Positions 25,001 to 35,960 of a stretch of DNA of 64,000 bases are shown piece by piece. Position 1 is the first letter of the stretch; the number at the start of each line of letters is the position of its first letter. This DNA is from Apiotrichum sp. Y4204. Its lineage: Eukaryota; Basidiomycota; Tremellomycetes; Trichosporonales; Trichosporonaceae. The DNA lies in the NCBI GenBank assembly GCA_025531455.1, contig JAMYHL010000036.1, positions 124,001 through 188,000 on the forward strand. Reading direction: 5' to 3'. The position numbers were made by a program, and so were the translations under genes. The notes under the pieces were generated by a model that worked only from the letters and a program-made list of their open reading frames with translations, did no database searches and was not told where the DNA came from.

Positions 25001-28000
25001 ATGGAACCATCCTGCCTTGGTCCACCAGCCTTGCGGAACTGTGCCCTCGCCAGACGCTTGGCGCGCCAAGCTTTCCGCATCACACGAAGATAGCCGGAGT
25101 AGTCGTCTTCGGGATCAGGCGCGATCTCCTGGACCTCCGGGCTTGCCTCCTTCTTCTTCCTCTTGACAACAGCCATCTTGGGTTTGGATCCGTTTTTGGA
25201 CGCTCCTAAGTCCTCAATATCACGAGCTGCGTTGGCAGTGCTCATTTTGGCAAACATGTCGGTAAGCTTGTGCTGCTGAAACTTGTCTTCACGAGCAGCG
25301 ACACGCTTGAAGAGCCAATCGGGGTGTCGCACACGCGGAACGGGGTTGGCGACCTTCTGGAGAGCGGCAGGGATGGTGATGAGCTTCTGAATGACGGAAC
25401 TCAGTCGCTCCGTATAATATGCCCAGTCGAGGATAGACCGCATGTCGAAGTCGACCAAGCTATTGTCCTTGAGCCATTTCCGCAAGAAATGCCGCTTAAC
25501 GGACAGGTCCGCTTCGAAGATGGCGACAGGAATAGCTCGCTCAGTGACCGGAGCGCCGTTGGGTTTGGCGGAGATGATGAAGCGACACGAGAGTCCAGCA
25601 TCCTTGACCATCTGCTCTCCAAGGAACTCGGCAAGACGACGGGCCGTTGAGATAGATGTCGACTTTTGAGACCCATACTCTGCGAGCGTCTTGGACATCG
25701 AACGGTTTTCGGCAATAAGGTCGACCAGCTCTTCGTCGTGCAGACTGGACCCTTTCGACTGGAGAATGTCAAGCCATTGGTCGGCAACATCGGCGACAGC
25801 AGCGTAGCACTCTTCGGTGGTTGTTCCCAAAAGGAACTTGTCGAAGATCTGCGACTGGAAGATTTTGATGAGTTGCAGCTCGCCACGGCGCTTCACCTCA
25901 AAGCCCTTCAGCTCCGCGAGCGAGCCGTCAAAATTGAATACAGCATAACGCTTCTTCAACAGCTTATCCTCTTCCTTCGATGACGGCAGGATCATAGCCT
26001 TATAGGGACCATCCAGTTCGAAGAAGATGGAGTTTTCCTTGCGCACTTCGTAGACACCTGCTTCTGGATCCTTCAACTCGTGATATTGATGATTGGTAAA
26101 CTGGCGATGCACGAGGTGGTTCAGCATGGTACACGGGTACGAGACGCCGAACTTCTTGCCGCCCTTCAGCTTAAAGTCAAAGTTTTCGGGGAACACTCCC
26201 GGTAGCATGCACCAAATGCCGTCCGTGTCGAGTTCCAGCGGACGACCAAGCTGTTCGACGAGTTGACGAGCCATCTGGATAATTGTCGCTCCTGTCAAGC
26301 AGGTGATACCAGCCATCTCCATCGAAAACCATCGTGCGCCCTTGCGCATGACGTAGCCGTAGAACGAATTGAGAATACACTTGTGCGCAAGCTGGAGTGA
26401 GTCGTACAGGACGATCATCTTTTTCGCCTCGTCAACAGCGGCAAGCGCACCGCCGCCGTCAACGGCCTTGTCGAGGTTCTTCTTCCAAGTCTTGTGCAGA
26501 CCTTTGTACTCGTAACGTCGGTCACGGAAGGCTCGTACAGTGTCGATGTAGAACGAGTTTTCGCGCTGGCAGATGATGGCCGTCTTCGTAACGACTTTGG
26601 TCTCGTGCGTCTTTTTGTAAACCTTACGCGAGTAGTCGCCGAGACGCTTGTGCATGAGCGCTGACTGCTCCGACTTGGGAAGATCGACAAAGCGCCGCCT
26701 TGGTCCGTTGGGATGTTTGGAAGGAAAGAGCTCCTGCTCAAGAGCGTAACGAACCATGTTGACTTCGTCTCGTTTTGCCGGAAAGAACTCGCCACGCCAC
26801 GCCCACTCCAGTCGACGGTCACATTGTTTATCCGGCCTGTTGTAGTCGCAGACCGCGCAGTCTGCTTCCTCTTTCACGGAGTCGGGTTGCAAACGATTTG
26901 ACAACATGATATTGGGGTACATTGCGGCGACGTCCAAGTGATAGATGAGCGGCTTGTCGAAGCGAGTTGGCTCGTCGCGAAGGTTCTCGAGAGCTTGAAG
27001 AATCTCGCCCCGAACTTCGTCGTAGTTCTCAACATCCTCGAGGCTGATCTGGCCTTCCTCGATCAAAGAAAACTTCAAAGCCGCATCGAGATCATCGATC
27101 AGTCCTTGAACCGCTTCTGGTACGACCTTGAAGTGTGTTGGAATGTCAGCTCGGAAGACACCAGCTTCAAGTGCTTCGACGTGACCGCCGACATAGGTTT
27201 CGGATGCCAGGAGATGACCTTCATATGTGGCGCCATGGGGCTCCTCGTGGCGATTAGGCATGATGATATGCGCGTCGTACGCTTCGACCTGGAGGTTAGC
27301 ACACGCATCACCAGATAGCTTACCATGAGCAGCGTCTCGCAGAGTGTTCCGGAGCCTTTGCGGAGAACGTCATCGGGATTCAAGGGGATGATGTTGCAGA
27401 GCGAGAAAATGAAGGGGTTGACGTATTTCATGTAGAGGTAGTAGGTCGCCACGGCATCTGAAACCGAGTATGCAGCCAGTTGCTGAGGCTGCTCAATCGC
27501 GTATGGGGTCATGAGTTCGGGATCGAGTTCAATGGGATTGTAGCCAAGCTTATACTTGGTGACGGCTTTGAGACCTTGACTCCCCTGCGGGAGATACGAA
27601 TCACGCTTCACCCATCTGCTTGTCAATGACAATCTAAATGCGAGTCTTACCGGAAGCAGTCCATGTGCATACACGCGCGGCACTTGTACTCGCCCTCGTT
27701 GTCGGGCTTGAATCCAATTTCGTTGTACATGCTAATGCCATGAATCTTGGCACGGGCATCGACGAACGGGAAATCGAAGCTGTCACCGTTATATGTTGCC
27801 ATGACTGTCGGTTTCGAGTCGCGAATATGTTCGAACCAACGTCGTATCACTGCAGCCTAAAGTTCGTCAGCGTGCGATACTCTAAAATGATCTCCGCGTT
27901 TCCCTCACCTCGTCTGCCTCGTTGAAGATGGTGAACTCTCCCTCGTATTCCGGTTTCGGCGTGTACTCGAAGTCCTCAATGTCTTCACTGACAATCTCTC

Positions 28001-29189
28001 GATTTGTGATGAGATAGCCTTGACCATCGATCATGTACGAGATCATCATAATCTGATCTGTCTGCTGGTCGGGAAACTTCAAGGGCTGTTTGGACGTCTC
28101 GATATCGTACGCCATGACCACAGGTTCCGCACGCTTGACACGGTCGACTATACGCTCCATCTTGATGGCTCCCTGGGCCGAGGTGACAGTGTACCAAAGA
28201 CCCACGCGGAGATCTGGAAAGTGGTCAGCCTATGCCATCTGTCGACGCCTTCAACAATGAACTTACTGAGGTCAATCGCGACACGGAGGTAATAGGTGAT
28301 ATCGTGTTCGCGGATGTCGATGATGCAATCTGCTGGTTCTCGCTCCTTATTCTTCTTCTGCGTGTCCTCGTCTTCTCCCCAGGCTGCTTCCATGCCGTCC
28401 TCGTCACGACCTCCGTTTGTGGCCTCGGCACCAACGACATCGGCATAAGCATCGACCGCAGTGAACTTGGCCGAATTGGCGATTGCCAACGGCTGGATCT
28501 CGCGACGGACAGCCTGGAAGTCGGTCGTGTTGTGGAAGAAAATCTTGAGGAATACCGGAGGTGCCGAAAGCAAATGATTTGGCTGCGGCAGTCAGACACG
28601 GCATTGGAAGTCGATTAATTGTACGCACCACGCTGAGATCCCATTTCTTTTCCCGCTGCACGCGCACCACCATGCCCTCGAACCGCTTCAACAGCCATTC
28701 CTCAACAATGGTCTCTGCCCCTCCCTGAGGGGTCAGCAATGACGCAAATCGACACAGGAGAAGACTTACTCTACAAGCGACGTAGAAATACGGTTCATGC
28801 GGGATCGTCACTTTGAACATTCCGCCGTCGTCGTGGATAAAGTAGTACTCGACGGCCGCCAAACCCGTGGGATGGCTGTCAGACGGTACCAGCGTCTGGT
28901 GCATGTTGACGAGCCACCCATCTCTGCTCTCTCCCGCTGCGAGGTTGCTCTCAAATCTGTCAAAGCCCAGTTTGGAGTCAATCTCGTCAAAGATCTTGGC
29001 CTCCTCGAAGCGCTCCGCGGCGGCTGTGCCGTCGTCATCGCGCACAGGGGCAGGCTTGTCACCCTGTTGCCGTGCCCCGCTGCTGGATCCGCCACGATTG
29101 CTGAACCCGCCCCGCTTTCCGGTGAATCGCGTGTTGCCTCGGGAAGACGAGAAGCCGCGACCGCCGCGCCCCCTTCCGCGGGAGGACAT
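22079..29189 (-). CDS. POL2: DNA polymerase epsilon catalytic subunit
   Basis: The leading-strand replicative polymerase. Nine exons: 29189-28770, 28724-28629, 28582-28267, 28213-27909, 27856-27651, 27615-27324, 27288-23971, 23933-22187 and 22143-22079, giving 2254 residues, the normal Pol2 size. The exonuclease site has DIETSK (D314) and [14 protein letters not shown]. The polymerase site has [11 protein letters not shown] (about 664), [11 protein letters not shown] (about 848) and [12 protein letters not shown] (D899). The [13 protein letters not shown] cluster matches the Cys motif implicated in the Pol2 iron-sulphur cluster. The inactive second polymerase half ends in two C-terminal Cys motifs (CQRC...CHKC and CQKC...CRC). 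The N terminus is Arg/Gly-rich ([13 protein letters not shown]). The last exon codes only [21 protein letters not shown] and is reached through a 43-nt intron; without it the protein would end in an artificial GTFSD. ACGCGT boxes upstream suggest G1/S control. Confidence 0.97.
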
Positions 29190-29395
29190 GGCAGAGGGAA
29201 GGTGGGTTGTTGACGGAAGTGATGGGTGGGATGGCTGACCGCCGCTGGGAGTGAGGACGCCGTATGGGCGAGAGAAGGAGCCAAGAGTAAACTGATGGGG
29301 CCGAGAGGATAAAAACGAGTAAGCTGACGATGGAGGACGAAGGAAGATAACGCAGCGAAATGACAAACAGGAAGGAAAATAAATGGCAGTTCGCG

Positions 29396-29489
29396 ACGCG
29401 TCTCGTCCAGCCGCAGTAGTGGTGCGGACGCACGGGCGCAGATGTAGTCCACCAGCTAAATCAGGTCATGCAGGTCAGCTAGGACGCGT
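29396..29489. promoter_or_regulatory. Two MluI cell-cycle boxes upstream of POL2
   Basis: ACGCGT occurs at 29396-29401 and 29484-29489, 207-300 bp upstream of the POL2 start. In fungi this is the core of the MBF site that drives G1/S transcription of replication genes, POL2 among them in budding yeast. The pairing, spacing and target gene fit that role, but binding in this organism is inferred. Confidence 0.6.
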
Positions 29490-29566
29490 CCAGCGCGTGG
29501 ACAGAGCCCTGCGTAGGGCGCGCGTCCTTGACCTGCCGTAATGAGTAGGACTAGAACATCAGGCAA

Positions 29567-29576
29567 ATCACGTGAT
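29567..29576. promoter_or_regulatory. ATCACGTGAT E-box palindrome
   Basis: A perfect 10-bp palindrome containing TCACGTGA, about 380 bp upstream of POL2. It is identical to the right half of the double E-box upstream of MTG1. Confidence 0.35.
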
Positions 29577-29872
29577 GAAAGGTTATGTAATCATAAATAA
29601 TATTAATGGAGTTCATACTGGCTAAATCTCGGATGAATTGTCTATGAGGAGCTAACTGAGCCGAGTACTGTAATGGCGGTTATAATGTTCGTTGTTTCGG
29701 GTATTATAAGAGTCTGTAGTGGATTTTAGGGATGAAACCCGCAATTGCAAAGGGTTCCGGGGTGTAGGCCAACGGTGGCAAGGAGGCGAATGGTCGTGAG
29801 GTCGTGTGATCGTGCGATCGTGCAAGTCAAAGGACAGTGGCAAAGTCGACTTCATCTCAACTTGCAGCCGAC

Positions 29873-30708
29873 CTAATTAGTATACGCCCTGGGTGGGGCA
29901 GAGTAGCGTTTGTTGGTCGCCGGCAGGACCGTGGGAGGCGCGCAGTTGGTCTTGATGCGGTATATGCCGGGGGCAATGTCGCCGTCGAGCGATCGGCGAT
30001 GTTCAGACAGCCCGACCGCGCGTGAGCTTGCTGTGACTGCCTGGTGGACGGCCATGCAGCTGGGGTGAACGGATGTGTGGACCCCCGCGTCCGCTTCCTT
30101 GGCCCGATGCTCGTCTGATCTCACCGACGAGGAGCGCACAACAAGCGGCCGCTCAACGCGCTTCCCAGTTGGTGGAGAGCAAATCCACGCTCCACTGCTG
30201 GAAGGTGTGTTGCTGGTGGGAGTCGGAGTGGAGGCAGAGCGGCGGTGCTTCAGAGGACGCTGGCCCATGCCAATAGAAGTGTAGGGGGCGGTGGGGGAGG
30301 TCACCGACCGGGGGGTGACCAGCAGATAAGTGGTGGACGCTGAGCTAGAAGACGACGTGCTGTGGCTGAGACGTCCTGGACGGCGCAGACGCTGGTCGCC
30401 ATCAGAAGATCTCCGGCCTTCGGGTTCAATGAACGTGGGACAGGGCCGGGGTATACTGGGCGGCTGGTGGTCGCTCGAGCTGCTGATTGGTGACACAAGT
30501 AGAGAACGAAGTGGGGTTTCAAGAGGCGCGACAACGGGCTGCGATGAGCTCGTGCTCGTCCATTTCGATGGGAGAAGGGCAGTCAGGCGAGAAGGAAGGT
30601 GGCGACGCAGTCTGCGGATGCGAGGAGCACTGTGGATTAGTGTTCACTCGAGAAAGCCATAACATGGGATGAGAGGTCTGCTCACGAGAATCTGTCGGTC
30701 GAAATCAT
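29873..30708 (-). CDS. Hypothetical Ser/Pro/Arg-rich protein
   Basis: Two exons (30708-30686 and 30629-29873) joined over a 56-nt intron (GTGAGC...CACAG) give 259 residues starting MISTDRFSAPRIRRLRR. I do not recognise a family. The protein is low in hydrophobic segments and rich in Ser, Pro, Thr and Arg. It has runs such as SHSTSSSSSASTT and clusters that look like basophilic kinase sites (KHRRSAST, SEHRRSLDG), so it is probably largely disordered. Support comes from a long open frame spliced to a good donor and acceptor, and from dense Ser/Arg composition unlike the shadow frames. It could be a regulatory or cytoskeletal adaptor, but no function is claimed. It runs tandem with POL2, whose promoter lies just beyond its stop. 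Confidence 0.6.
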
Positions 30709-31430
30709 TATTAACAGGCTGGCTTGGAGCGCTGAAGCAGGACGGAACAGTGAGAGTGTGGTGGCGGTCAACAACAATTCTGCGAGATTATATGAGGATG
30801 AGAAGATGGGAAGTGTGAACTGGACAGAGAAGATGCAAACGTAGTGCTTAGCATGTTATCATGTCGACTGGTTAGCTTTCCGCTCTTGGGGGGGAGGGTC
30901 GATGGAGGTCGTGGGAGCATTCCATCGTGTGCATCGCGGCATCGTGTGCATATCGTGTGCGATTTGTTTTGATCCAGATTGGGTGGTTGAATTGAGGGTG
31001 AATGGGTGGTGACTCTTTTTTTTGGGTGACGCAGGATGGAACAACATGAGACGAGAGTAGAGACTGTTTGTTTTTAGCGTCGTGCTATGAATTTACCTTT
31101 ATGGGACCACCACGGAGTCCTCTCTTGTCGAATCATCGAGCCATCGAGCCATCTCATGCATCTCACCCCTTTCATGTCACTCTTCGTCCCTTATGTCCCT
31201 GTGGGTCTAGAGTCATCAGATCACCCAAACGTTACTCGTATGCATAGTCATCTGTATCACCTTTGCAGTTTGGAAACGCATCAGTTGGACAAGCGGGCCG
31301 CATTGTGCGACCCCGACTGGCCCGCGACTGGCGTGGTTGAACCCTGTCCACGCAGGTGGCACGATCCGTCGATCTGGCTTGTCCCCACTGTACCACGACG
31401 GCGATCGTGTGGTTGACCCTGCCGACGACC

Positions 31431-31515
31431 TGCATGGCCTGTGATCCTGTGGCCTGTGGCCTGTGGCCTGTGGCCTGTGACGTGCATGGCCATGCATGGC
31501 CTGTGGGCCTGTGGG
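31431..31515. repeat. CCTGTGG tandem tract with palindrome
   Basis: Four successive CCTGTGG units (about 31446-31478) are followed by the perfect 14-bp palindrome TGCATGGCCATGCA (31483-31496) and two further CCTGTGGG units. Visible directly in the sequence; function unknown. Confidence 0.8.
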
Positions 31516-31615
31516 CGCATGTGAGCTTTGGGATGGGCACGGCCCTCCACGGTGATCACAGTCATTGAGTTCCCCGCTCTGAATGCTCTACAACGCTCCA
31601 ACAGGCAATAAACTG

Positions 31616-31649
<34 letters not shown>
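31616..31649 (+). repeat. 34-nt homopolymer A tract after AATAAA
   Basis: Thirty-four consecutive A, with AATAAA ending 4 bases before it (CAATAAACTG then A34). This resembles the 3' end of a reverse-transcribed polyadenylated RNA inserted into the genome. No target-site duplication or source transcript was identified, so simple slippage expansion remains possible. Confidence 0.7.
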
Positions 31650-31651
<2 letters not shown>

Positions 31652-32792
31652 ATATTAAGAGCGAGGTGGTATGCCCGGTGTAGGCAGGTAATGACAATGT
31701 TCCTGTAATCTGCGTCTCTGTGATCTGTGAGCTGTTATCTGTTGATCTGCCAACTGCGTGCGACCGCCGCAAGGCGTCGAGAGCTCTGGAGTGGTATTAA
31801 ACAACAACGGTGCCAAGGTGCTAACACTGTGCGCGTCAAAGAAAGATCCCATTTCCCATGTCAGCTCACAATACGAGATCGTGAAATTGCTCATAGCGCA
31901 TCATCTCGAAATCTCGAGGGTCAGTCAGTGATCAGTGATACAGAAGCCCACGTGTGCTGCACTTCGAGACATGTCTGCATGTCTGGTTCCTAGGATTCAG
32001 AACGTAACCTTGGTACGCGGCGCTGGCCGCAACAAAGTTCATATGTCATGAACGGGCAGCTTATAATTAATTGCAGCTTATCAAGCTCTGGACAGATCTC
32101 ACCAGATCCAGCAGTCAACCAGCTACATTATACGTGAATACATGGACGACCAAGCCGACGCGTGCCCGCCGCACTGTGAGATGATGCTATTCATAGGTGA
32201 GACCAAGCCACCTCATGCCCACTAGTCCATTAGCGGCCACTAGCGGCACCTCAGAACATCTCCGCTATGAAGAACATACCGGAAAGACACGGAAATGAGT
32301 CGCGACAGACTGGACAGTCCAAGTTGGACGGCCGACGCCTCGGCGTTTACGGCGGCGCCGCAACCGTGCATTGCCAAGACATTAACCGTGCTGCTTTATC
32401 CACTGTGGAGATATACAGGCCTGACGGTGACTAGTTGCCGCGTTGTGCCAAGCTTTGTCCTCACATGTACAGCTTGTGCTCGGCTTTCTCGGGATCCTGG
32501 AGCGTGTCAGGTCCCTCGGGCTGACGGCTCCACTCCGCGCCGACAGGCCACAGACATCAGTGTGGGCCGTTTGTCAGCCCGATGCCGGCCCCACGCTGGA
32601 ATGAGTGGTGGATACAGGGCAAAGTCGGCAGGGTACCTATAAAACGTAAAGTGGTTGACGACAAGAGAATGAGAGCAAGCGCGAGAGAGCAACTGGAGCG
32701 GAGCGAGTGACAGACCGAGGGCCGAAGTGAGTGATTTTTCCTGACGGTTCCCAACTCTTGTTCTTGGCACTAGTCGCTGGTTCGGTCGGCTT

Positions 32793-32874
32793 TTATCAGA
32801 TAATGCGATGATTGGCCCCTGATCCCCTGAGCCTGAGTTGGTCGCCCGACACTGGCCCCCCAAGTTTATCAGAT
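32793..32874. promoter_or_regulatory. Pair of ATCWGATAA iron-GATA sites
   Basis: ATCAGATAA at 32795-32803 (+) and ATCTGATAA on the minus strand at 32866-32874 both match ATCWGATAA. That is the sequence bound by fungal iron-responsive GATA repressors (SreA, Urbs1, Sre1 family). They lie 338-418 bp upstream of the siderophore transporter start. The 11-bp TTATCAGATAA at 32793-32803 is nearly palindromic, so it can be read on either strand. Confidence 0.65.
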
Positions 32875-33212
32875 TACATAGCCCTGCGCGGAAGATGCAA
32901 TGTGTCGGCCGACCATTGTCACAAAGCGATTGGAACACATGTACAGCAACGCCTGTACACGCAGCATCCTTCGTCTGCAGCATTTTCGGGCCTCGGAACA
33001 CGCCCACCGTTCAGCCTGTTTTCGGCATCTCCGCGGACGTTCCTCTCCCTTTTTTTTGTTCTCTTTGTATTCTCTGTCCCGGTCCTGGTTAACTTTACCC
33101 TGCTTGTGGACATGAGATACAGATGTCCAGGGTTGCCGAGTATAAGAAGCATGCATGAGCAAAAACCCCTTCTCCCCCGTTTACTGACAAAATATTCTTC
33201 CATTCTTCCGCC

Positions 33213-35413
33213 ATGAACGCCGAAGAGCAGGAGCTGCGCCAGCGGCACAACGCCAACCAGCAGGCAGAATACCTTGTGGACAGTGACGCGACAAGCGTTA
33301 TCGGCTTTGACTCCAAGTCGCCAGGTATCCGCCGAATCGAGGCCATTGCAAAGGCTTGGAACAAGGTCGACAAGACATGGTTCATCGTCGCCCTCTGTGT
33401 TCTTACCTGTGAGTGACTAGTTACATCAGTCCGCTAACGACAGATGCCCGTCTGTGAGTGTTGTACATCATCACGATTGCCGAGCCGTATCTAACCCCAG
33501 CCTCGGTGCCTCCACACTCGGTACTTTCCAGGCCATTGCGCTGAATGAGTTCAAGGCCGCCCAACAGAGTGGCCTGGTCCGCACGGTGCGGCAAGTCCTC
33601 ACCTCGGCCTCGCTCCCCATTACCGCCAAACTGTCCGACTACATTGGCCGCACGTTCATGCTCAACATGACTGTGCTCTTCTGGCTCGTCGGCCCCATTG
33701 TCGTGGCGACTTCTAATGGTCTTGGCGGCTACCTCCCGGGTTTCCTGCTCTACACTCTTGGCCATGTCGCCGGTAACAGTGAGTGATTAAGGGCTTTACC
33801 CAGCCTCACCTCATGTTCGAGTACTCACAGACAGTTCTCAACTACGCTCTGAGTATCGACACCTCCACCCTCCGCAACCGACTTTTCCTTCAGTTCTGCT
33901 TGTAAGTGCTCCCTCTGTGAGCTCTCTAATCCCAGTGTTTTCCCGTCCATCATCAACGTCTGGGCCGGAGGTGTCGTCGCGGACCGCGTTACCGAGGGCC
34001 CCGGATGGCGTTGGGGTGCCGGCATGTGGGCCATCATCATTCCCGTCCTTAGTATCGGCCTCATCTGCGTGCTGCTCATGGGAACCCTCAAGGCGCGCCG
34101 CAAGGGACTCATGGAGGGCATCCCGACCTCGTGGCGCCTCCTCTTCAGCCTCAAGTCTTGGGTCCACCTCTTCTGGGTCATGGACGTCGTCGGCCTCATC
34201 TTCCTCGCCGCCGCGCTCGGCCTCATCCTCCTCCCCCTCGCGCTTGGCGGCGGCTCAGCAGCAAAGTGGGCGACAGCCAACACCATCGTGCCCCTCGTCA
34301 TTGGTGTTCTCCTCCTCCCCGTCTTCGCCCTCTGGGAGATCAAGTGGGCAGTCCACCCCATCTTCCCGGCCTGGGCAATGCGCGACCGCCACGTCATGAT
34401 CATCCTCCTTATGCAGTTCCTCAAAAACATTGGCTCCTCCACCCGCGACGCATACCTCTACTTTACCCTTGTTGTCTCCTTCAACCAGTACGTGAACCAC
34501 CCGAAAACGCTTTGGACGACAGTTGCTAACTCCTTTTCAGGGGCACCGAGGGCGCGACGCGTATCAACAGCCTGGAGGGTTTCGCCTCGACCGTGACCGT
34601 CATCTTTGTTGCGTTCATCATCCGCAGGTGGCGCGTGGTCAAGCCCCTCGTCGTGGCTGGTACCGTCCTTGTCGTCGTCGCGCAGGGCATGCTCATCCAC
34701 TTCCGCGGCGGCTACTCGCGCAGCCAGCTCGCTGGTCTGATCGCGGGTGAAATCCTCGACGGTATTGGAAGTGAGTTTCTCGAGCCCCTAGTTTGTCCAC
34801 AGCCCTAACCCCACAGCCGGTCTCTCCTCACACCCGGCCCTCGTCGCCATGCAGGCCAAACTGAGCCACGAGCACGCGCTTCTCATCACCTCGTGCTGGG
34901 CTGTCGGGTAAGTCGCCGTACGCCTCGGGCCCTCCAGTCGGTTGCTAGTCCTAACACTCCAGATCTCAGGCCGGCGGTGGAATTGCGGCCGCAATCTCCG
35001 GAGCGATCTGGACAAACCAGATGCCGAAGAAGCTGTTCCAGGGCCTGAGCGACGCGGGCATCCCCGACGCCCGCAAGCTCTCGCAGTCGATCCTAAAGTC
35101 GCCCCTCTCGTTCGTAAAGACCAACCCGCCAGGCAGCCCGGCCCGTGAGGCCGTCGTCTTTGCGTACCGCGACGTGCAGCGCACACTGACGATTATCGGC
35201 GTGTGCTTTGCTGCCGTGTGCATCCCGCTCGCGCTGCTCATGGACAATGTCCAGCTCGTCGACAAGAAGAACCTTGTCGACGACGACCAGTCCGAGGACA
35301 GCGTGTCGTTTGAGGACGAGAAGCGCAACCGCCGCGCATCGGAGCCCGAGGTGGACGACACGCGTGTGGTCGATGACAAGCGCCTCGTAGAGGACAAGCG
35401 CCTCGCTGTATAA
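33213..35413 (+). CDS. Siderophore-iron transporter, MFS (ARN/SIT family)
   Basis: A multi-pass plasma or endosomal membrane protein that imports ferric siderophores by proton symport. Eight exons: 33213-33408, 33444-33453, 33501-33778, 33835-33901, 33936-34487, 34541-34770, 34817-34907 and 34963-35413, giving 624 residues. A cytosolic N tail of about 55 residues (MNAEEQELRQRHNANQ) precedes the membrane segments. Family traits include ITAKLSDYIGRTF after the second segment (the MFS loop), GPGWRWGAGMW, and the long C-terminal loop and helix pair with VVFAYRDVQRTLTIIGVCFA. The second exon is only 10 nt but is required to keep frame and gives TYARLLGASTLGTFQA. The acidic/basic C tail ends with near-repeats VDDKRLVEDKRL. 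Two iron-GATA sites upstream suggest repression in high iron. Which siderophore it carries cannot be told. Confidence 0.88.
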
Positions 35414-35960
35414 TATCGCGTCCTGTCTTTGGATATCTTGGCTCTAGCCCCACTCATAAAAGTAGATTCTACACCTCTAGTTTGATGCACTGCACGTTGT
35501 GTGATAATTCCTGGAAGATACCTGTTCGTTGGAGTGTTGGAGATTGTGCAAGTTGTGTGAGAATGCCACGAAACCGGAGTTTCGACCTTGCATGTCGTGC
35601 CTTCCATCTTGGCTTCACTGCAGACGCCGAAGGACTCGGCTTATACGCGGTCGACGGTTCGATGTGCTGTTAGTACATGGTAAGTAGGGTATATATGGCT
35701 CGGGATACCGATACCAAAGAGGAGCTCGCCCGGAGACTGTCATAGCGCGGATGGCCCGAAGTCCAGTTATGACTCTCAATGGCTCGCTGCAGTGGCCCGT
35801 CCAAGCACTGCGCTGGTTCGATCTCGGAAAGAAGAAAATGCTGTTCAGTTCCACCATAGTGGGGTCTTGAAAGTCCTCACGTTGACGGATAACGATTTCT
35901 CGGTCTCCCTCGTCGAGTCCACAAAGTCTATTCGCTCTCCATGCATCTCGTCTACATCCT
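35414..35960. other. Convergent spacer between transporter and TMA20
   Basis: A 547-bp 3'-3' spacer. It holds the downstream regions of both genes; no additional gene or repeat is recognised. Confidence 0.5.

Larger units (their letters stand above)
29190..29872. other. POL2 upstream region
   Basis: A 683-bp spacer upstream of POL2 and downstream of the Ser-rich gene. It holds two ACGCGT boxes, one ATCACGTGAT palindrome and a short tandem GATCGTGC pair near 29809-29824. No coding signal is seen. Confidence 0.55.
30709..33212. other. Gene-poor block upstream of siderophore transporter
   Basis: About 2.5 kb without a supportable gene. It contains GATCGTGTGCAT-type short repeats near 30920-30965, a CCTGTGG tandem tract (31431-31515), a 34-A run (31616-31649), and the transporter promoter with two GATA motifs (32793-32874). 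The last ~150 bp before the ATG are CT-rich, like a core promoter. Confidence 0.5.

Noticed and set aside
35640..35830. tRNA-like GGTTCGA box sequences
   Set aside because: GGTTCGAT occurs twice, but no matching A box or foldable cloverleaf lies at the correct distance.
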